Of a stretch of 46,218 nucleotides of DNA, positions 24,569 through 32,676 are shown one piece after another. Made by a program: the position numbers and the translations under genes. The stretch's first letter is position 1. Every line of letters starts with the position of its first letter. The stretch covers positions 1 to 46,218 of the forward strand of contig NZ_JBHLWN010000081.1 of NCBI RefSeq assembly GCF_042432825.1. Direction: 5' to 3'. The stretch is from Gordoniibacillus chartarius (GTDB lineage: Bacteria > Bacillota > Bacilli > Paenibacillales > NBRC-103111). Below the pieces are notes generated by a model that was given only the letters and a program-made list of their open reading frames with translations, did no database searches and was not told where the DNA came from.

Positions 24569-25006
24569 TCACTCGCCGGTATAACGCCGAATCTCGTCCA
24601 ATACGTGTTCCCAATGAAGCTTCATCCGCTCGCGCGTCTCCGGTCCATCCAGCTGCTCCTGATGGAAGCTGATCGTCGTTCGGCCGGAGCTTGCAGGCAG
24701 CAATCGAATCTGCAGCGTGGAAGGAGCCGCCCAGCCGCTGGGCTTCCACCTGAGCCGCAGCTGCTGCTTCGGCTTGACGACCCGGAATTCTCCGGAGATG
24801 CCTTCCTCGGATACGAACGATTCCCCTGCTTGAAGGGCAAAACCCGACACTTCGCCGAGCCACAGCTTCAGTCCCTCGGCGGAAGTAAGGAAAGACCACG
24901 CCTGCTCCTCCGTCATCGGCAGCGTTCTGCGCACGCCGATCTGAAAGCCGGCGGAAGCGGTTTGTCCGACCGCCTTGGACGTGCCGGCAGCCCAGTCGTT
25001 GCTCAT
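24569..25006 (-). CDS. SRPBCC-superfamily protein (AHSA1/START-like)
   Basis: 145 aa. It has the hydrophobic-ligand-binding START-type fold: IGVRRTLPMTEEQAWSFLTSAEGLKLWLGE is the typical beta1-helix opening, followed by strands FRVVKPKQQLRLRWKP and TTISFHQEQLDGPETRERM, and a C-terminal helix HWEHVLDEIRRY. ATG at 25006 has AGAGGTG 6 bases upstream; a GTG at 25015 is an alternative. It is first gene of a two-gene unit with the UbiD decarboxylase. A lipophilic acid or its product could be the shared ligand (inference), but many SRPBCC proteins are of unknown role. Confidence 0.83.
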   Translation of the reverse strand: MSNDWAAGTSKAVGQTASAGFQIGVRRTLPMTEEQAWSFLTSAEGLKLWLGEVSGFALQAGESFVSEEGISGEFRVVKPKQQLRLRWKPSGWAAPSTLQIRLLPASSGRTTISFHQEQLDGPETRERMKLHWEHVLDEIRRYTGE

Positions 25007-25129
25007 AAGTCGCACCTCTTCTCTAGCAATTCCGTTTCATGCCAATGCCAAATCCGTTACTTTGTCAGCCTTATTCTACCATAGAACACAGAGCGGATGC
25101 ATAGGTTCGTCCAGACAGCCCCCGGACGC

Positions 25130-25157
25130 AAAAAGGACGCCTCGATAAGCGCCCTTC
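25130..25157 (-). terminator. Terminator of the mannitol PTS operon
   Basis: On the minus strand AGGGCGC, TTATCGAG loop, GCGTCCTTTTT: 7-bp stem with one G-U pair and a five-U tract, 15 bases after the ptsH stop. Confidence 0.8.
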
Positions 25158-25171
25158 CTCAAACATTCCAT

Positions 25172-25435
25172 TTATTCTTCGTAAATTTTCGTCAGCATTT
25201 CTCCCAGCTCAGCCAGAGCTTGATCTTCCTGCTCGCCGTCCACTTCCAGCGTCACCCGGTCGTTTACCTCAATGCCGAGAGTCAGCATGCTGAGCGAGCT
25301 TTTCCCGTTCACCTTCTTGTCTCCCTTACCGACACTCACCTTACATGGAAAGCCGCTTGCCTTCTGAACGAATAATTTCGTCGGACGCGCATGAAATCCG
25401 GCCGGATTCAGCACGGTATAAGTTTGTGTTTTCAT
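25172..25435 (-). CDS. ptsH: HPr phosphocarrier protein
   Basis: 87 aa, normal HPr length. It carries phosphate from Enzyme I to sugar-specific EIIA domains in the cytoplasm. His15 lies in NPAGFHARPT, the phospho-transfer site, and Ser46 in NGKSSLSMLTLGI is the site used by HPr kinase for catabolite control, so this is a full regulatory HPr rather than Crh or a specialised homologue. The ATG overlaps the ptsI stop by one base (TAATG). It is last gene of the mannitol operon. The order ptsI then ptsH is the reverse of the usual ptsHI. Confidence 0.95.
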   Translation of the reverse strand: MKTQTYTVLNPAGFHARPTKLFVQKASGFPCKVSVGKGDKKVNGKSSLSMLTLGIEVNDRVTLEVDGEQEDQALAELGEMLTKIYEE

Positions 25436-27171
25436 TAAGCTTCGCTCCTTAGCTTCGTGTTTACATACTGCTCGATCTGCTCCTGGCTGTCCATTGCCAT
25501 AATCTCGGCAACGGACGCCGCCCATTCGCTTCGCGAGGCCTGCAGCATAAACTGCCGCGCGGGCAATATGGAGCTGGCGCTCATACTGAACTCGTACAGC
25601 CCCATCCCAAGCAAAATCGGAATCGCCTTCGGGTCGCCGGCCATTTCCCCGCACATGCCGACCCATTTGCCCGCCTGCTCGCCGGCTTGGATGACCGTCC
25701 GGATGAGCCGTAGAATGGACGGATGAATAGGCTGATATAAATAAGACACGTTCTCGTTCATCCGGTCGGCCGCCATTGTATATTGAATCAGATCGTTTGT
25801 GCCGATGCTGAAGAAATCCACTTCCTTGGCGAACAAATCGGCGGCGAGCGCCGCGGCGGGCACCTCGATCATCATGCCGACCTCGATCCGGTCCGACACC
25901 TGGACCCCTTCGCTCAGCAGCTTCTCCTTCTCTTCCTGCAGCAGCCGCTTCGCTGCTTTCAGCTCCTCCATGACGGCGATCATCGGGAACATGATCCGCA
26001 GCTGGCCGTACACGCTGGCGCGCAGCAGCGCCCGCAGCTGGGTGCGGAACAAATCCGGGCGGCTCAGGCACAGCCGTACGGCGCGGAGGCCGAGGAACGG
26101 ATTGCTTTCGGACGGAAGCTTCATATAAGGCAGCTCCTTGTCCCCGCCGATATCCAGCGTCCGGATGACAACCGGCTTGCCGGCCATCTTCTCGAGCACA
26201 TGCTTGTATATTTGGAACTGCTCTTCCTCCGTTGGCAGCGAGCTGCGGCCCATATACAGAAACTCCGTCCGGAACAAGCCGATGCCCTCGGCGCCGTTCT
26301 CCAGCACCTTCTGAAGATCTTCGACGCTGCCGATATTAGCTGCAAGCTCGACATGGTGGCCGTCCTTCGTCACGGTCGGACGGTCGACCAGCTTGCGCAG
26401 CTCCTTCCGTCTCGTTTCGTAAGCTTCCTTCTTGAGACGGTAGCGGCTGAGCTCCTCCTCGGACGGATCGATCAGCACGCGCCCGTCGAGCGCATCCAGA
26501 ATGACCGTTACGCCGCTCTCGATTTCCGCTGCGCCGGAGCCGGCCCCGACGATCGCCGGAAGCTCCAGCGATCTGGCCATAATCGCCGAATGGGACGTGC
26601 GGCTGCCGATTTCCGTAACAAAGCCGAGAACGTAATCCGGATTCAATTGCGCCGTGTCCGAAGGCGTCAGATCCTCGGCAATCACGATCGACTCTTCACT
26701 GATGGCTGCAGCGGTCGCCAAGGTCTCGCCGCGCAAGCGGGCGATTACGCGTCCCGCGACGTCGCCGACATCGACGGCCCGCTCCCGCAGCATCTCGTTA
26801 TCCATGCCTTTCAGAATCTCAATGAAGCTTTGCGCCACCTCATGCAGCGCATATTCCGCATTGATGCCTTCGTCGGCAATTTTCTCGCGTGTAGCATCAA
26901 TCAAGTCGGGATCCTCGAGGAGCAGCATATGCGCTTCGAAAATTTCCGCCTTCTGCGCCCCCAGCCGCCGCTCCGTCAGCTCCCGAATCCCCTCAAGCTC
27001 CGTACGCGCTTCCTCTACCGCCTTCGTCAGCCGCAGCTTCTCCTTTTCCTTGTCGCTTACCGTAACTTTTGTCGGCACATATGCCGAATGCTTCAATCGA
27101 TATGCTTTCGCGATAGCAATGCCGGGGGATGCGGCCGTACCGGTCAGTTCCTTCGCCATCATTTTCGCCAT
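25435..27171 (-). CDS. ptsI: PTS Enzyme I (phosphoenolpyruvate-protein phosphotransferase)
   Basis: 578 aa, full length. It transfers phosphate from PEP to HPr. The HPr-binding helical domain (about 20-150) and swivel domain precede the active site GSRTSHSAIMARS, with phospho-His at about 194. The PEP-binding barrel carries GIGLFRTEFLYMGR, GTNDLIQYTMAADR and the catalytic-cysteine motif GMCGEMAGD. GGGGAGGG precedes the ATG. The gene starts 17 bp after mtlD and overlaps ptsH by one base, so it is clearly part of the mtl transcript. Whether the genome has a second ptsHI elsewhere cannot be told here. Confidence 0.96.
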   Translation of the reverse strand: MAKMMAKELTGTAASPGIAIAKAYRLKHSAYVPTKVTVSDKEKEKLRLTKAVEEARTELEGIRELTERRLGAQKAEIFEAHMLLLEDPDLIDATREKIADEGINAEYALHEVAQSFIEILKGMDNEMLRERAVDVGDVAGRVIARLRGETLATAAAISEESIVIAEDLTPSDTAQLNPDYVLGFVTEIGSRTSHSAIMARSLELPAIVGAGSGAAEIESGVTVILDALDGRVLIDPSEEELSRYRLKKEAYETRRKELRKLVDRPTVTKDGHHVELAANIGSVEDLQKVLENGAEGIGLFRTEFLYMGRSSLPTEEEQFQIYKHVLEKMAGKPVVIRTLDIGGDKELPYMKLPSESNPFLGLRAVRLCLSRPDLFRTQLRALLRASVYGQLRIMFPMIAVMEELKAAKRLLQEEKEKLLSEGVQVSDRIEVGMMIEVPAAALAADLFAKEVDFFSIGTNDLIQYTMAADRMNENVSYLYQPIHPSILRLIRTVIQAGEQAGKWVGMCGEMAGDPKAIPILLGMGLYEFSMSASSILPARQFMLQASRSEWAASVAEIMAMDSQEQIEQYVNTKLRSEA

Positions 27172-27188
27172 CGGTTTCCCTCCCCGAA

Positions 27189-28352
27189 TTACTGTTGTGC
27201 AGCGTGTTCCCGCAGCCGTTCATAATGATGAACGATACGGCGATGAATCGGATGGTCTGCGGACAGCGACGTATAGGCCGTGATCGTCCGTTCCAAGCCT
27301 TCCGAATGAAGCGACTTCTGCAGCTCCTGCGCCTCCGGATCGGACTCCGGATCGAACATCAGCGCAGCGGCCATCGCTTCCGCCAGATGCTCCGGATTGC
27401 CTCCCTGCTCATGGAGCTGCAGCGCCGGCCGGACGAGTCTGTCGTCCGGAGACAGCTTGCGGATCGGCGACCGGCCTACTCGTTCGACCTCGTCCGCCAG
27501 GTGCGGATTTCGGAAACGCTCTAAAATTTTCCCGATATACCGTTCATGATCGGCCGGGTCGAAGCCGTACTTCGCCGTCAGCAATGCGCCGGTTTCCTGC
27601 AGCGTTGCCCGTACCCGCTGCGCAATCCGATCGTCCGCCATGCTCTCCTGAATCGTCGCACAGCCTTGGATATATCCGAAATAAGCGGCACAGCAGTGGC
27701 CCGTATTGACGGTGAACAGCTTGCGCTCGATATAAGGCTCCAGGCGGTCGACGTAATGGACGCCTTGAATTTCTTTCGCGCCGGGGAGCATCATGGAACG
27801 GTCGACCACCCATTCGCAATAAGGCTCTACCGTCACGGCAAGCGGATCTTCGTGGTGCTGAAGCGGAACGATGCGGTCTACGGCAGCGTCCGGGAAGGCG
27901 ACATGCTGATCGGCTTTGCCGCGCAATTCCGCATTCAGGCGCTCATATACGTGATGCTTCAGCTGCGTGCTGCCGCCGATCGCGTTCTCGCAGGCGATGA
28001 CGTGAAGCGGGCTCGCAGACCCGTTCTCCAGTCTCCGCTCGATTCCGCGGGCGATGCCTTCGGCGATGTGCTTCAAAATGTTGACGCCAACAGCCGTTGT
28101 GACCAAATCCGCTTCAGCCACCGCAGCAGCCACTAGCGCCAAGTCCTTGCCGTCGACAGCCGTTACGCCGCCGACTCGAATCTTCTCCCCCGCATCGCTG
28201 GCGAAGGTTACGACGTATTCCTTCCGCCGCTGCAGCTCCGCAACGACGGCATCGTTCACGTCGACAAAGACGACCTCGTACCCCGCCTGCGACAGCAGCA
28301 GTCCGATAAAGCCTCTGCCGATATTTCCCGCTCCGAAATGGACCGCCCTCAT
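27189..28352 (-). CDS. mtlD: Mannitol-1-phosphate 5-dehydrogenase
   Basis: 387 aa (E. coli MtlD about 382). It oxidises mannitol 1-phosphate to fructose 6-phosphate with NAD. MRAVHFGAGNIGRGFIGLLL is the N-terminal Rossmann motif, NTGHCCAAYFGYIQG and the catalytic-region KEIQGVHYVDRL follow, and the C-terminal helical domain has ILERFRNPHLADEVERVGRSPIRKL. The ATG at 28352 overlaps the mtlF stop in an ATGA arrangement; the longer frame to 28439 was rejected as it runs inside mtlF. It feeds the product of the mannitol PTS into glycolysis. Confidence 0.96.
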   Translation of the reverse strand: MRAVHFGAGNIGRGFIGLLLSQAGYEVVFVDVNDAVVAELQRRKEYVVTFASDAGEKIRVGGVTAVDGKDLALVAAAVAEADLVTTAVGVNILKHIAEGIARGIERRLENGSASPLHVIACENAIGGSTQLKHHVYERLNAELRGKADQHVAFPDAAVDRIVPLQHHEDPLAVTVEPYCEWVVDRSMMLPGAKEIQGVHYVDRLEPYIERKLFTVNTGHCCAAYFGYIQGCATIQESMADDRIAQRVRATLQETGALLTAKYGFDPADHERYIGKILERFRNPHLADEVERVGRSPIRKLSPDDRLVRPALQLHEQGGNPEHLAEAMAAALMFDPESDPEAQELQKSLHSEGLERTITAYTSLSADHPIHRRIVHHYERLREHAAQQ

Positions 28353-28786
28353 GCCCCCATCCCGCTTTCGAAGATACCGATGATTTCCTCCGCCGATTCC
28401 GCTTTGACGATGCGCTCCATATTTTCTTCCTCCGAGCAAATCATCGCCACGTTCGTCAAGATTTCCATATGCTCGTCGCCAAGAGCGGCAATGCCGATTA
28501 CAAGCTGCGCTTTCTCGCCGTCGCCGAAATCCACCCCTTCAGGGAGCTGGACGATCGACAATCCGGTCGACTTGATCAGCCCTTTCGAATCCTGCGTGCC
28601 GTGCGGAATCGCCAGCCCGCCTCCCATGTAAGTGGACAGCGTATTTTCGCGCTCGATCATTTTCTCGATATATTCCGGAGCGGCATGGCCCGCATCGACG
28701 AGCAGCTTGCCCGCCAATCGAATCGCCTCGAACTTATCTTCAGCCTTCGCATTCAGCTTCACTTTATTGACCGATAGTACACTCAT
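28349..28786 (-). CDS. mtlF: Mannitol-specific PTS EIIA component
   Basis: 145 aa cytoplasmic EIIA of the mannitol/fructose class. GGLAIPHGTQD carries the phosphorylated His at about residue 62, which accepts phosphate from HPr and passes it to the EIIB cysteine of MtlA. LPEGVDFGDGEKAQLVIGIAALGDEHMEIL is the family core. Translation is coupled on both sides: 4-base overlaps with mtlR upstream and mtlD downstream. Confidence 0.95.
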   Translation of the reverse strand: MSVLSVNKVKLNAKAEDKFEAIRLAGKLLVDAGHAAPEYIEKMIERENTLSTYMGGGLAIPHGTQDSKGLIKSTGLSIVQLPEGVDFGDGEKAQLVIGIAALGDEHMEILTNVAMICSEEENMERIVKAESAEEIIGIFESGMGA

Positions 28787-30867
28787 CGCAGGTCTCTCCT
28801 TATAACCGAATATTTTTTATGGATGATGAATTCTTCAAGCGCTTGTGCCAAATACGACCTGATCCGGTGCGGCCGTCCCGTCTCGAGCAGCGACACCAGC
28901 GCTTCGTTCAGCAGCAGCGAGCTGATTTCGCTCAAAATCTCCAAGCTTTCTTTGGACAATTGTCGAGGGGCCAGCATCAGCAGCAGCTGATCGATCGTAC
29001 CCGACCCGTCCGGCTCCAGCTCCAGGCTCGTCGTAAGCCTGAATAAATTGAAGGAGGGGCGGTCGATGCTCTCGCTCCGCGTATGGAACAACGCGATGCG
29101 TGTGTCCGGAATGAGCTGACTGCTGGCCCGCTGTCTCTCGATCAGCAGCTGTACGACCGCTTCCGCATCGTGCAGCCCGCCGTCCTCCCTATGTGCAATC
29201 CGCCCGCACGCTTCCCGCAGCGTGTCCTCCAGCGTTCGCCCTGACGGATCAAGCTCGTAGACCTCGAATCGGCCGACAAGACTGACGATGCCGGACAGGT
29301 ACGATTGCAGCCGAACCAGCCGTTCCAGCGAGCCTTCCGCTGCCGGAGGTCCTTCAGGCCGGTTGGCCGGAGTCAGCTTCAAGGTCACTTCCTGAATGAA
29401 GCTTCTCAGCTTGTCGGTTTCTTCCTTCGTCAGCAGCGGGCTTAGCTTGATATAGCGCTCCGCTTCAATCGGCAAATCCACGGTCGAAATCATGAAGTCA
29501 TAGCTGTCTTGCGGAATGCGGGGCGCTTCGAACCACGAGCTGTTGCCCACAATCCGGATTTGCGGAAATTCTTTGCCGAGACGAACCGCCAGCATGTTCG
29601 CCGAACCGATTCCGCTCGTGCAGACGATCAGCGCTCTCACCTCGCGTCCCGGCTGCTTCAGACGCTCGACGGACGCACCGAAATGCATAACAAGAAAGCC
29701 TATCTCTTCGTCCGGAACCGGCAAATCCGGAATCGTCGCATTGACCGTCTTACGGACGGCGGCAAATAGCGGCTCATAATCCCGCTTGATTAAAGCGAGC
29801 AGCGGATTGCGGATCGTCGCTCCCTCCTCCAGCCGATGAACGGCATGCTCCAAGTGCGTAACGAGCCCTTCGCGCAGCGGCCTGTCGATGCCGAATGGAA
29901 CGCGGCACTCCGCTTCCATCCTCTCCGTCAGCCGCTGAACGAGCTCCCTGATGGTAAGCGCATGCTCGGGCAGCAGCCGATCCGGCCCGGCGTTCCTGAT
30001 CTGCTCCACAAGACCGATCAAATGCCGCGTTTCCGCCGGCGGGAAATCGATCCCCAGCGCTTCCGAAAGCCGCGTCAGCCAATTGCCCGATCCTGCGCCG
30101 TATTCCTCATGCGCAGCGCCCGCTTCCTCTCCGCGCTCAATCAGCTTCCCTTGCCGAATCCGGTTCACAGCTACCGTGAGCCGGATGAGCAAGTCCGTAT
30201 AATCGCTTTCCGACAGCTCGTTCAGCCAGCCTTCCTCCGCATTCCAGAGCGCTTCCTCCACGGCCGGCATATGCTCTCTTCCCATCAAAGCGAGAACTTC
30301 CGTCTTCACGGGGTATAAGCCGGCTGCCGCGGTATGGCCGAACAGCTCGTCGTCATCGAGATGATTGCGCGCCAGCAGACGAATCGTATCTCTCATCCGG
30401 CTTTCCGGGCCCGTAATTTCAATGCCGTAGCCCCTTCTTCGCACAAGCTTCAGGCTGCTTCGTTCGATCCAGCTCTCCAGTTCATCCAGATCGTGGCTCA
30501 CAGTGGCTACCGTAACGCCCAAGTCATGGGCCAGCGCAAACAGCTTCACCGGCTCCGGCTCCTTCAGCAGCGCGCAAACAATGAGCACCTTGCGTTCCGC
30601 CGAAGAATAATTCGACGTCTCGCCGCTGGCGAGCAGCTCCCGAAGCGCCTCCAGCTCGGGTTCTTCCGCTTGCAGCTGAATGCCCCGACCGGATTTCTTC
30701 TGCAGCGTTACCCCGCTGGCTGCCAGCAAGGTCTCCAATTCGGCCAGCTCCCGATGCACCGTGCGGACGCTGACTCGGATATCCTCCGCAATCTCTCCTG
30801 CCGTCATTTCGTCCCGGCGCCGCAGCAGCAGCTCCAAAATTTGGCGTTGCCGTCCCTTTACCTGCAT
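28783..30867 (-). CDS. mtlR: MtlR-type PRD-containing transcriptional activator of mannitol genes
   Basis: 694 aa. Order: two N-terminal winged helices (about 5-60 HTH_11, about 85-150 Mga-like), PRD1 (about 190-300), PRD2 (about 305-405, with histidines in VTHLEHAVHRL and LVMHFGAS), an EIIB-Gat-like domain with VCTSGIGSAN (Cys about 415) and a C-terminal EIIA-Mtl-like domain with ALFHTRSE. In this family phosphorylation of PRD2 through HPr activates, while phosphorylation of EIIB/EIIA domains inhibits in the absence of mannitol. ATG at 30867. It lies 74 bp after mtlA, behind a strong hairpin, and overlaps mtlF by 4 bases. Confidence 0.95.
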   Translation of the reverse strand: MQVKGRQRQILELLLRRRDEMTAGEIAEDIRVSVRTVHRELAELETLLAASGVTLQKKSGRGIQLQAEEPELEALRELLASGETSNYSSAERKVLIVCALLKEPEPVKLFALAHDLGVTVATVSHDLDELESWIERSSLKLVRRRGYGIEITGPESRMRDTIRLLARNHLDDDELFGHTAAAGLYPVKTEVLALMGREHMPAVEEALWNAEEGWLNELSESDYTDLLIRLTVAVNRIRQGKLIERGEEAGAAHEEYGAGSGNWLTRLSEALGIDFPPAETRHLIGLVEQIRNAGPDRLLPEHALTIRELVQRLTERMEAECRVPFGIDRPLREGLVTHLEHAVHRLEEGATIRNPLLALIKRDYEPLFAAVRKTVNATIPDLPVPDEEIGFLVMHFGASVERLKQPGREVRALIVCTSGIGSANMLAVRLGKEFPQIRIVGNSSWFEAPRIPQDSYDFMISTVDLPIEAERYIKLSPLLTKEETDKLRSFIQEVTLKLTPANRPEGPPAAEGSLERLVRLQSYLSGIVSLVGRFEVYELDPSGRTLEDTLREACGRIAHREDGGLHDAEAVVQLLIERQRASSQLIPDTRIALFHTRSESIDRPSFNLFRLTTSLELEPDGSGTIDQLLLMLAPRQLSKESLEILSEISSLLLNEALVSLLETGRPHRIRSYLAQALEEFIIHKKYSVIRRDLR

Positions 30868-30895
30868 AACGAATCTTCCTCGTAAATAAAATGGA

Positions 30896-30923
30896 CTTAA
30901 CGCCGGCGGCAGCCAGCGTTAAG
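30896..30923 (-). terminator. Intercistronic hairpin between mtlA and mtlR
   Basis: On the minus strand CTTAACGCTGG and CCGGCGTTAAG pair almost perfectly around CTGCCG, followed only by TCCATTTTATTT. It probably attenuates or processes the transcript so that the transporter is made in excess of the regulator and enzymes. The stem is seen directly; the role is inference. Confidence 0.6.
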
Positions 30924-30941
30924 TAGATTACAGGGACGGCG

Positions 30942-32393
30942 TCAGCTCAGACGTTTGACCAATTCGTCATATTCCGGGCTCTTCATGAAGTTATCGATCG
31001 AGATGTGCTCGGCCCGAGGCTGCTGGGCTTTGGCACGATCCGTGAGCGACTTGTGGGTGATAACGATGTCGGCATCGCTCGGAATTTCGCTGATTGCCGT
31101 ATTCACGACCGTCACGTCGACTCCCGCATCCTTCATTTTCTTTCTCAGAATGGATGCCCCCATTGCGCTCGAGCCCATACCGGCGTCGCAGGAGAAGACG
31201 ATTTTCCGCACATCCGCCGTCGCCGTAGGTTTCGGCTCGGCACTTGGTGCTGCCGCAGCGCCGGCCGCTTCCGACTTGGAAGCCGCTTTCATTTGCTTCA
31301 TTTTCTCGGTCGCCTGCTCCAGATCGTCTTCCTGCTCATCCTTCTTCGTTGTTTTCAGCAGCAGAGCCGCAATAAGGAACGAGACGATCGTCGCCGTAAT
31401 GACACCGGTGAATACCGGCAGAAGCCCGCCCTTAGGCGCCATCGCAATGTAGGCGAATATGCTTCCCGGGGAAGGCGGAGCAACGAGGCCCGCGCCGAAC
31501 AGCAGGAAGGTGAACGTACCGGTAACTCCCCCGGCCATTACAGCCAAGATGAGACGAGGGTTCATCAGAATATACGGGAAATAAATTTCATGAATCCCGC
31601 CGAAGAAATGGATAATGGCCGCACCCGGCGCCGACAGCTTGGCGGAGCCTCTGCCGACGAGCCAGTAGGCGAGCAGTACGCCCAAGCCCGGGCCCGGATT
31701 CGATTCGAGCATGAACAGGACGGACTTGCCGGTCTTGGCTGCCTGATCCAGCGCAATCGGGCTCAGCACTCCGTGGTTGATCGCATTGTTCAGGAACAAA
31801 ATCTTGCCCGGCTCGATCAGAACGTTAGCCAGCGGCAGCAGCCCTGCGCTAATAAGTGCTTGAACGCCGGATGCCAGCGCCTTGCTGAAGATTTGCACGA
31901 CCGGTCCGACAACCGTGTAGGCGAGAAGCGCAAGAATCGCACCGATAATGCCTGAGGAGAAGTTGTTGACGAGCATCTCGAAGCCGGATTTCACTTTGCC
32001 TTCGATCGCTTTGTCGAACTTCTTCAGCACCCACGCCGAGAAAGGACCGACAATCATGGCGCCGAGGAACATCGGAATATCGGTTCCGATAATGACGCCC
32101 ATTGTGGCTACGGCACCGATGACGCCGCCGCGCGTACCGTGCACCATCGTCCCCCCGGTATAACCGATGAGGACAGGCAGCAAGTACTTAATCATCGGAT
32201 CGACCAGCTTGGCCAAATATTCGTTCGGGATCCAGCCGGTCGGAATGAACAGCGCCGTAATAATCCCCCATGCGATAAAAGCGCCGATATTCGGCATGAC
32301 CATTCCGCTCAAGAAGCGGCCGAAACGCTGTACCTTGACTTTCAAATCCCCTGCGGCTTCTGCAGTCGTGCCTGAAGCTGAAGTTGTTGCCAC
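30942..32393 (-). CDS. mtlA: Mannitol-specific PTS transporter EIICB
   Basis: 483 aa. The EIIC membrane domain (about 25-345) imports and phosphorylates mannitol; GIHEIYFPYILMNP is the conserved substrate loop. A charged, Ala/Lys-rich linker (about 350-390) leads to EIIB with VFSCDAGMGSSAMG and phospho-Cys at about 402. EIIA is supplied separately by mtlF. The start codon is GTG behind GGGAGG. It is first gene of the six-gene mannitol operon, preceded by a promoter with a cre in its spacer. Confidence 0.95.
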   Translation of the reverse strand: MATTSASGTTAEAAGDLKVKVQRFGRFLSGMVMPNIGAFIAWGIITALFIPTGWIPNEYLAKLVDPMIKYLLPVLIGYTGGTMVHGTRGGVIGAVATMGVIIGTDIPMFLGAMIVGPFSAWVLKKFDKAIEGKVKSGFEMLVNNFSSGIIGAILALLAYTVVGPVVQIFSKALASGVQALISAGLLPLANVLIEPGKILFLNNAINHGVLSPIALDQAAKTGKSVLFMLESNPGPGLGVLLAYWLVGRGSAKLSAPGAAIIHFFGGIHEIYFPYILMNPRLILAVMAGGVTGTFTFLLFGAGLVAPPSPGSIFAYIAMAPKGGLLPVFTGVITATIVSFLIAALLLKTTKKDEQEDDLEQATEKMKQMKAASKSEAAGAAAAPSAEPKPTATADVRKIVFSCDAGMGSSAMGASILRKKMKDAGVDVTVVNTAISEIPSDADIVITHKSLTDRAKAQQPRAEHISIDNFMKSPEYDELVKRLS

Positions 32394-32446
32394 TAGGATT
32401 ACCTCCCTTTATTGTTAGTCATTTGTAGTTAACTGCTTCTGTATTC

Positions 32447-32476
32447 ATCCTAATGCAAAAGCGCTTTCACGATCAA
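32447..32476 (-). promoter_or_regulatory. mtl operon promoter with cre embedded in the spacer
   Basis: On the minus strand TTGATC (32471-32476), 18-bp spacer, TAGGAT (32447-32452). The spacer contains TGAAAGCGCTTTTG (32456-32469), a cre with the perfect core GAAAGCGCTTT and 12 of 14 matches. Binding of CcpA here would occlude RNA polymerase. The weak hexamers suit an MtlR-activated promoter. The 283-bp gap 32394-32676 otherwise contains a terminator and one copy of a short hairpin repeat. Confidence 0.65.
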
Positions 32477-32614
32477 TTGAAGGAAAAGGCGATTTCGTCA
32501 TCATTGATGTTGCCAATATTTTATTAACTCCTAGTACAATAAGTAAGCGGCTTTCAATTAGCTAGAGGCTGCTTCAGACGCTTTCGCCTGACGTGAGAAT
32601 AACCCAAAGCTAGC

Positions 32615-32660
32615 AAAAAGGACCTCCGTCTCCACTTCAAGCGGGGAATGAGGCCTTTCA
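32615..32660 (-). terminator. Likely terminator of the 284-aa membrane protein gene
   Basis: On the minus strand GAAAGGCCTC and GAGGTCCTTTTT pair with one bulge around a long loop that contains its own small stem. It begins 17 bases after the stop at 32677 and has five Us. Confidence 0.55.
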
Positions 32661-32676
32661 TTAGGAAAAATAGAGC

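Noticed and set aside
25783..27225. 480-codon plus-strand ORF
   Set aside because: Antisense shadow of ptsI.
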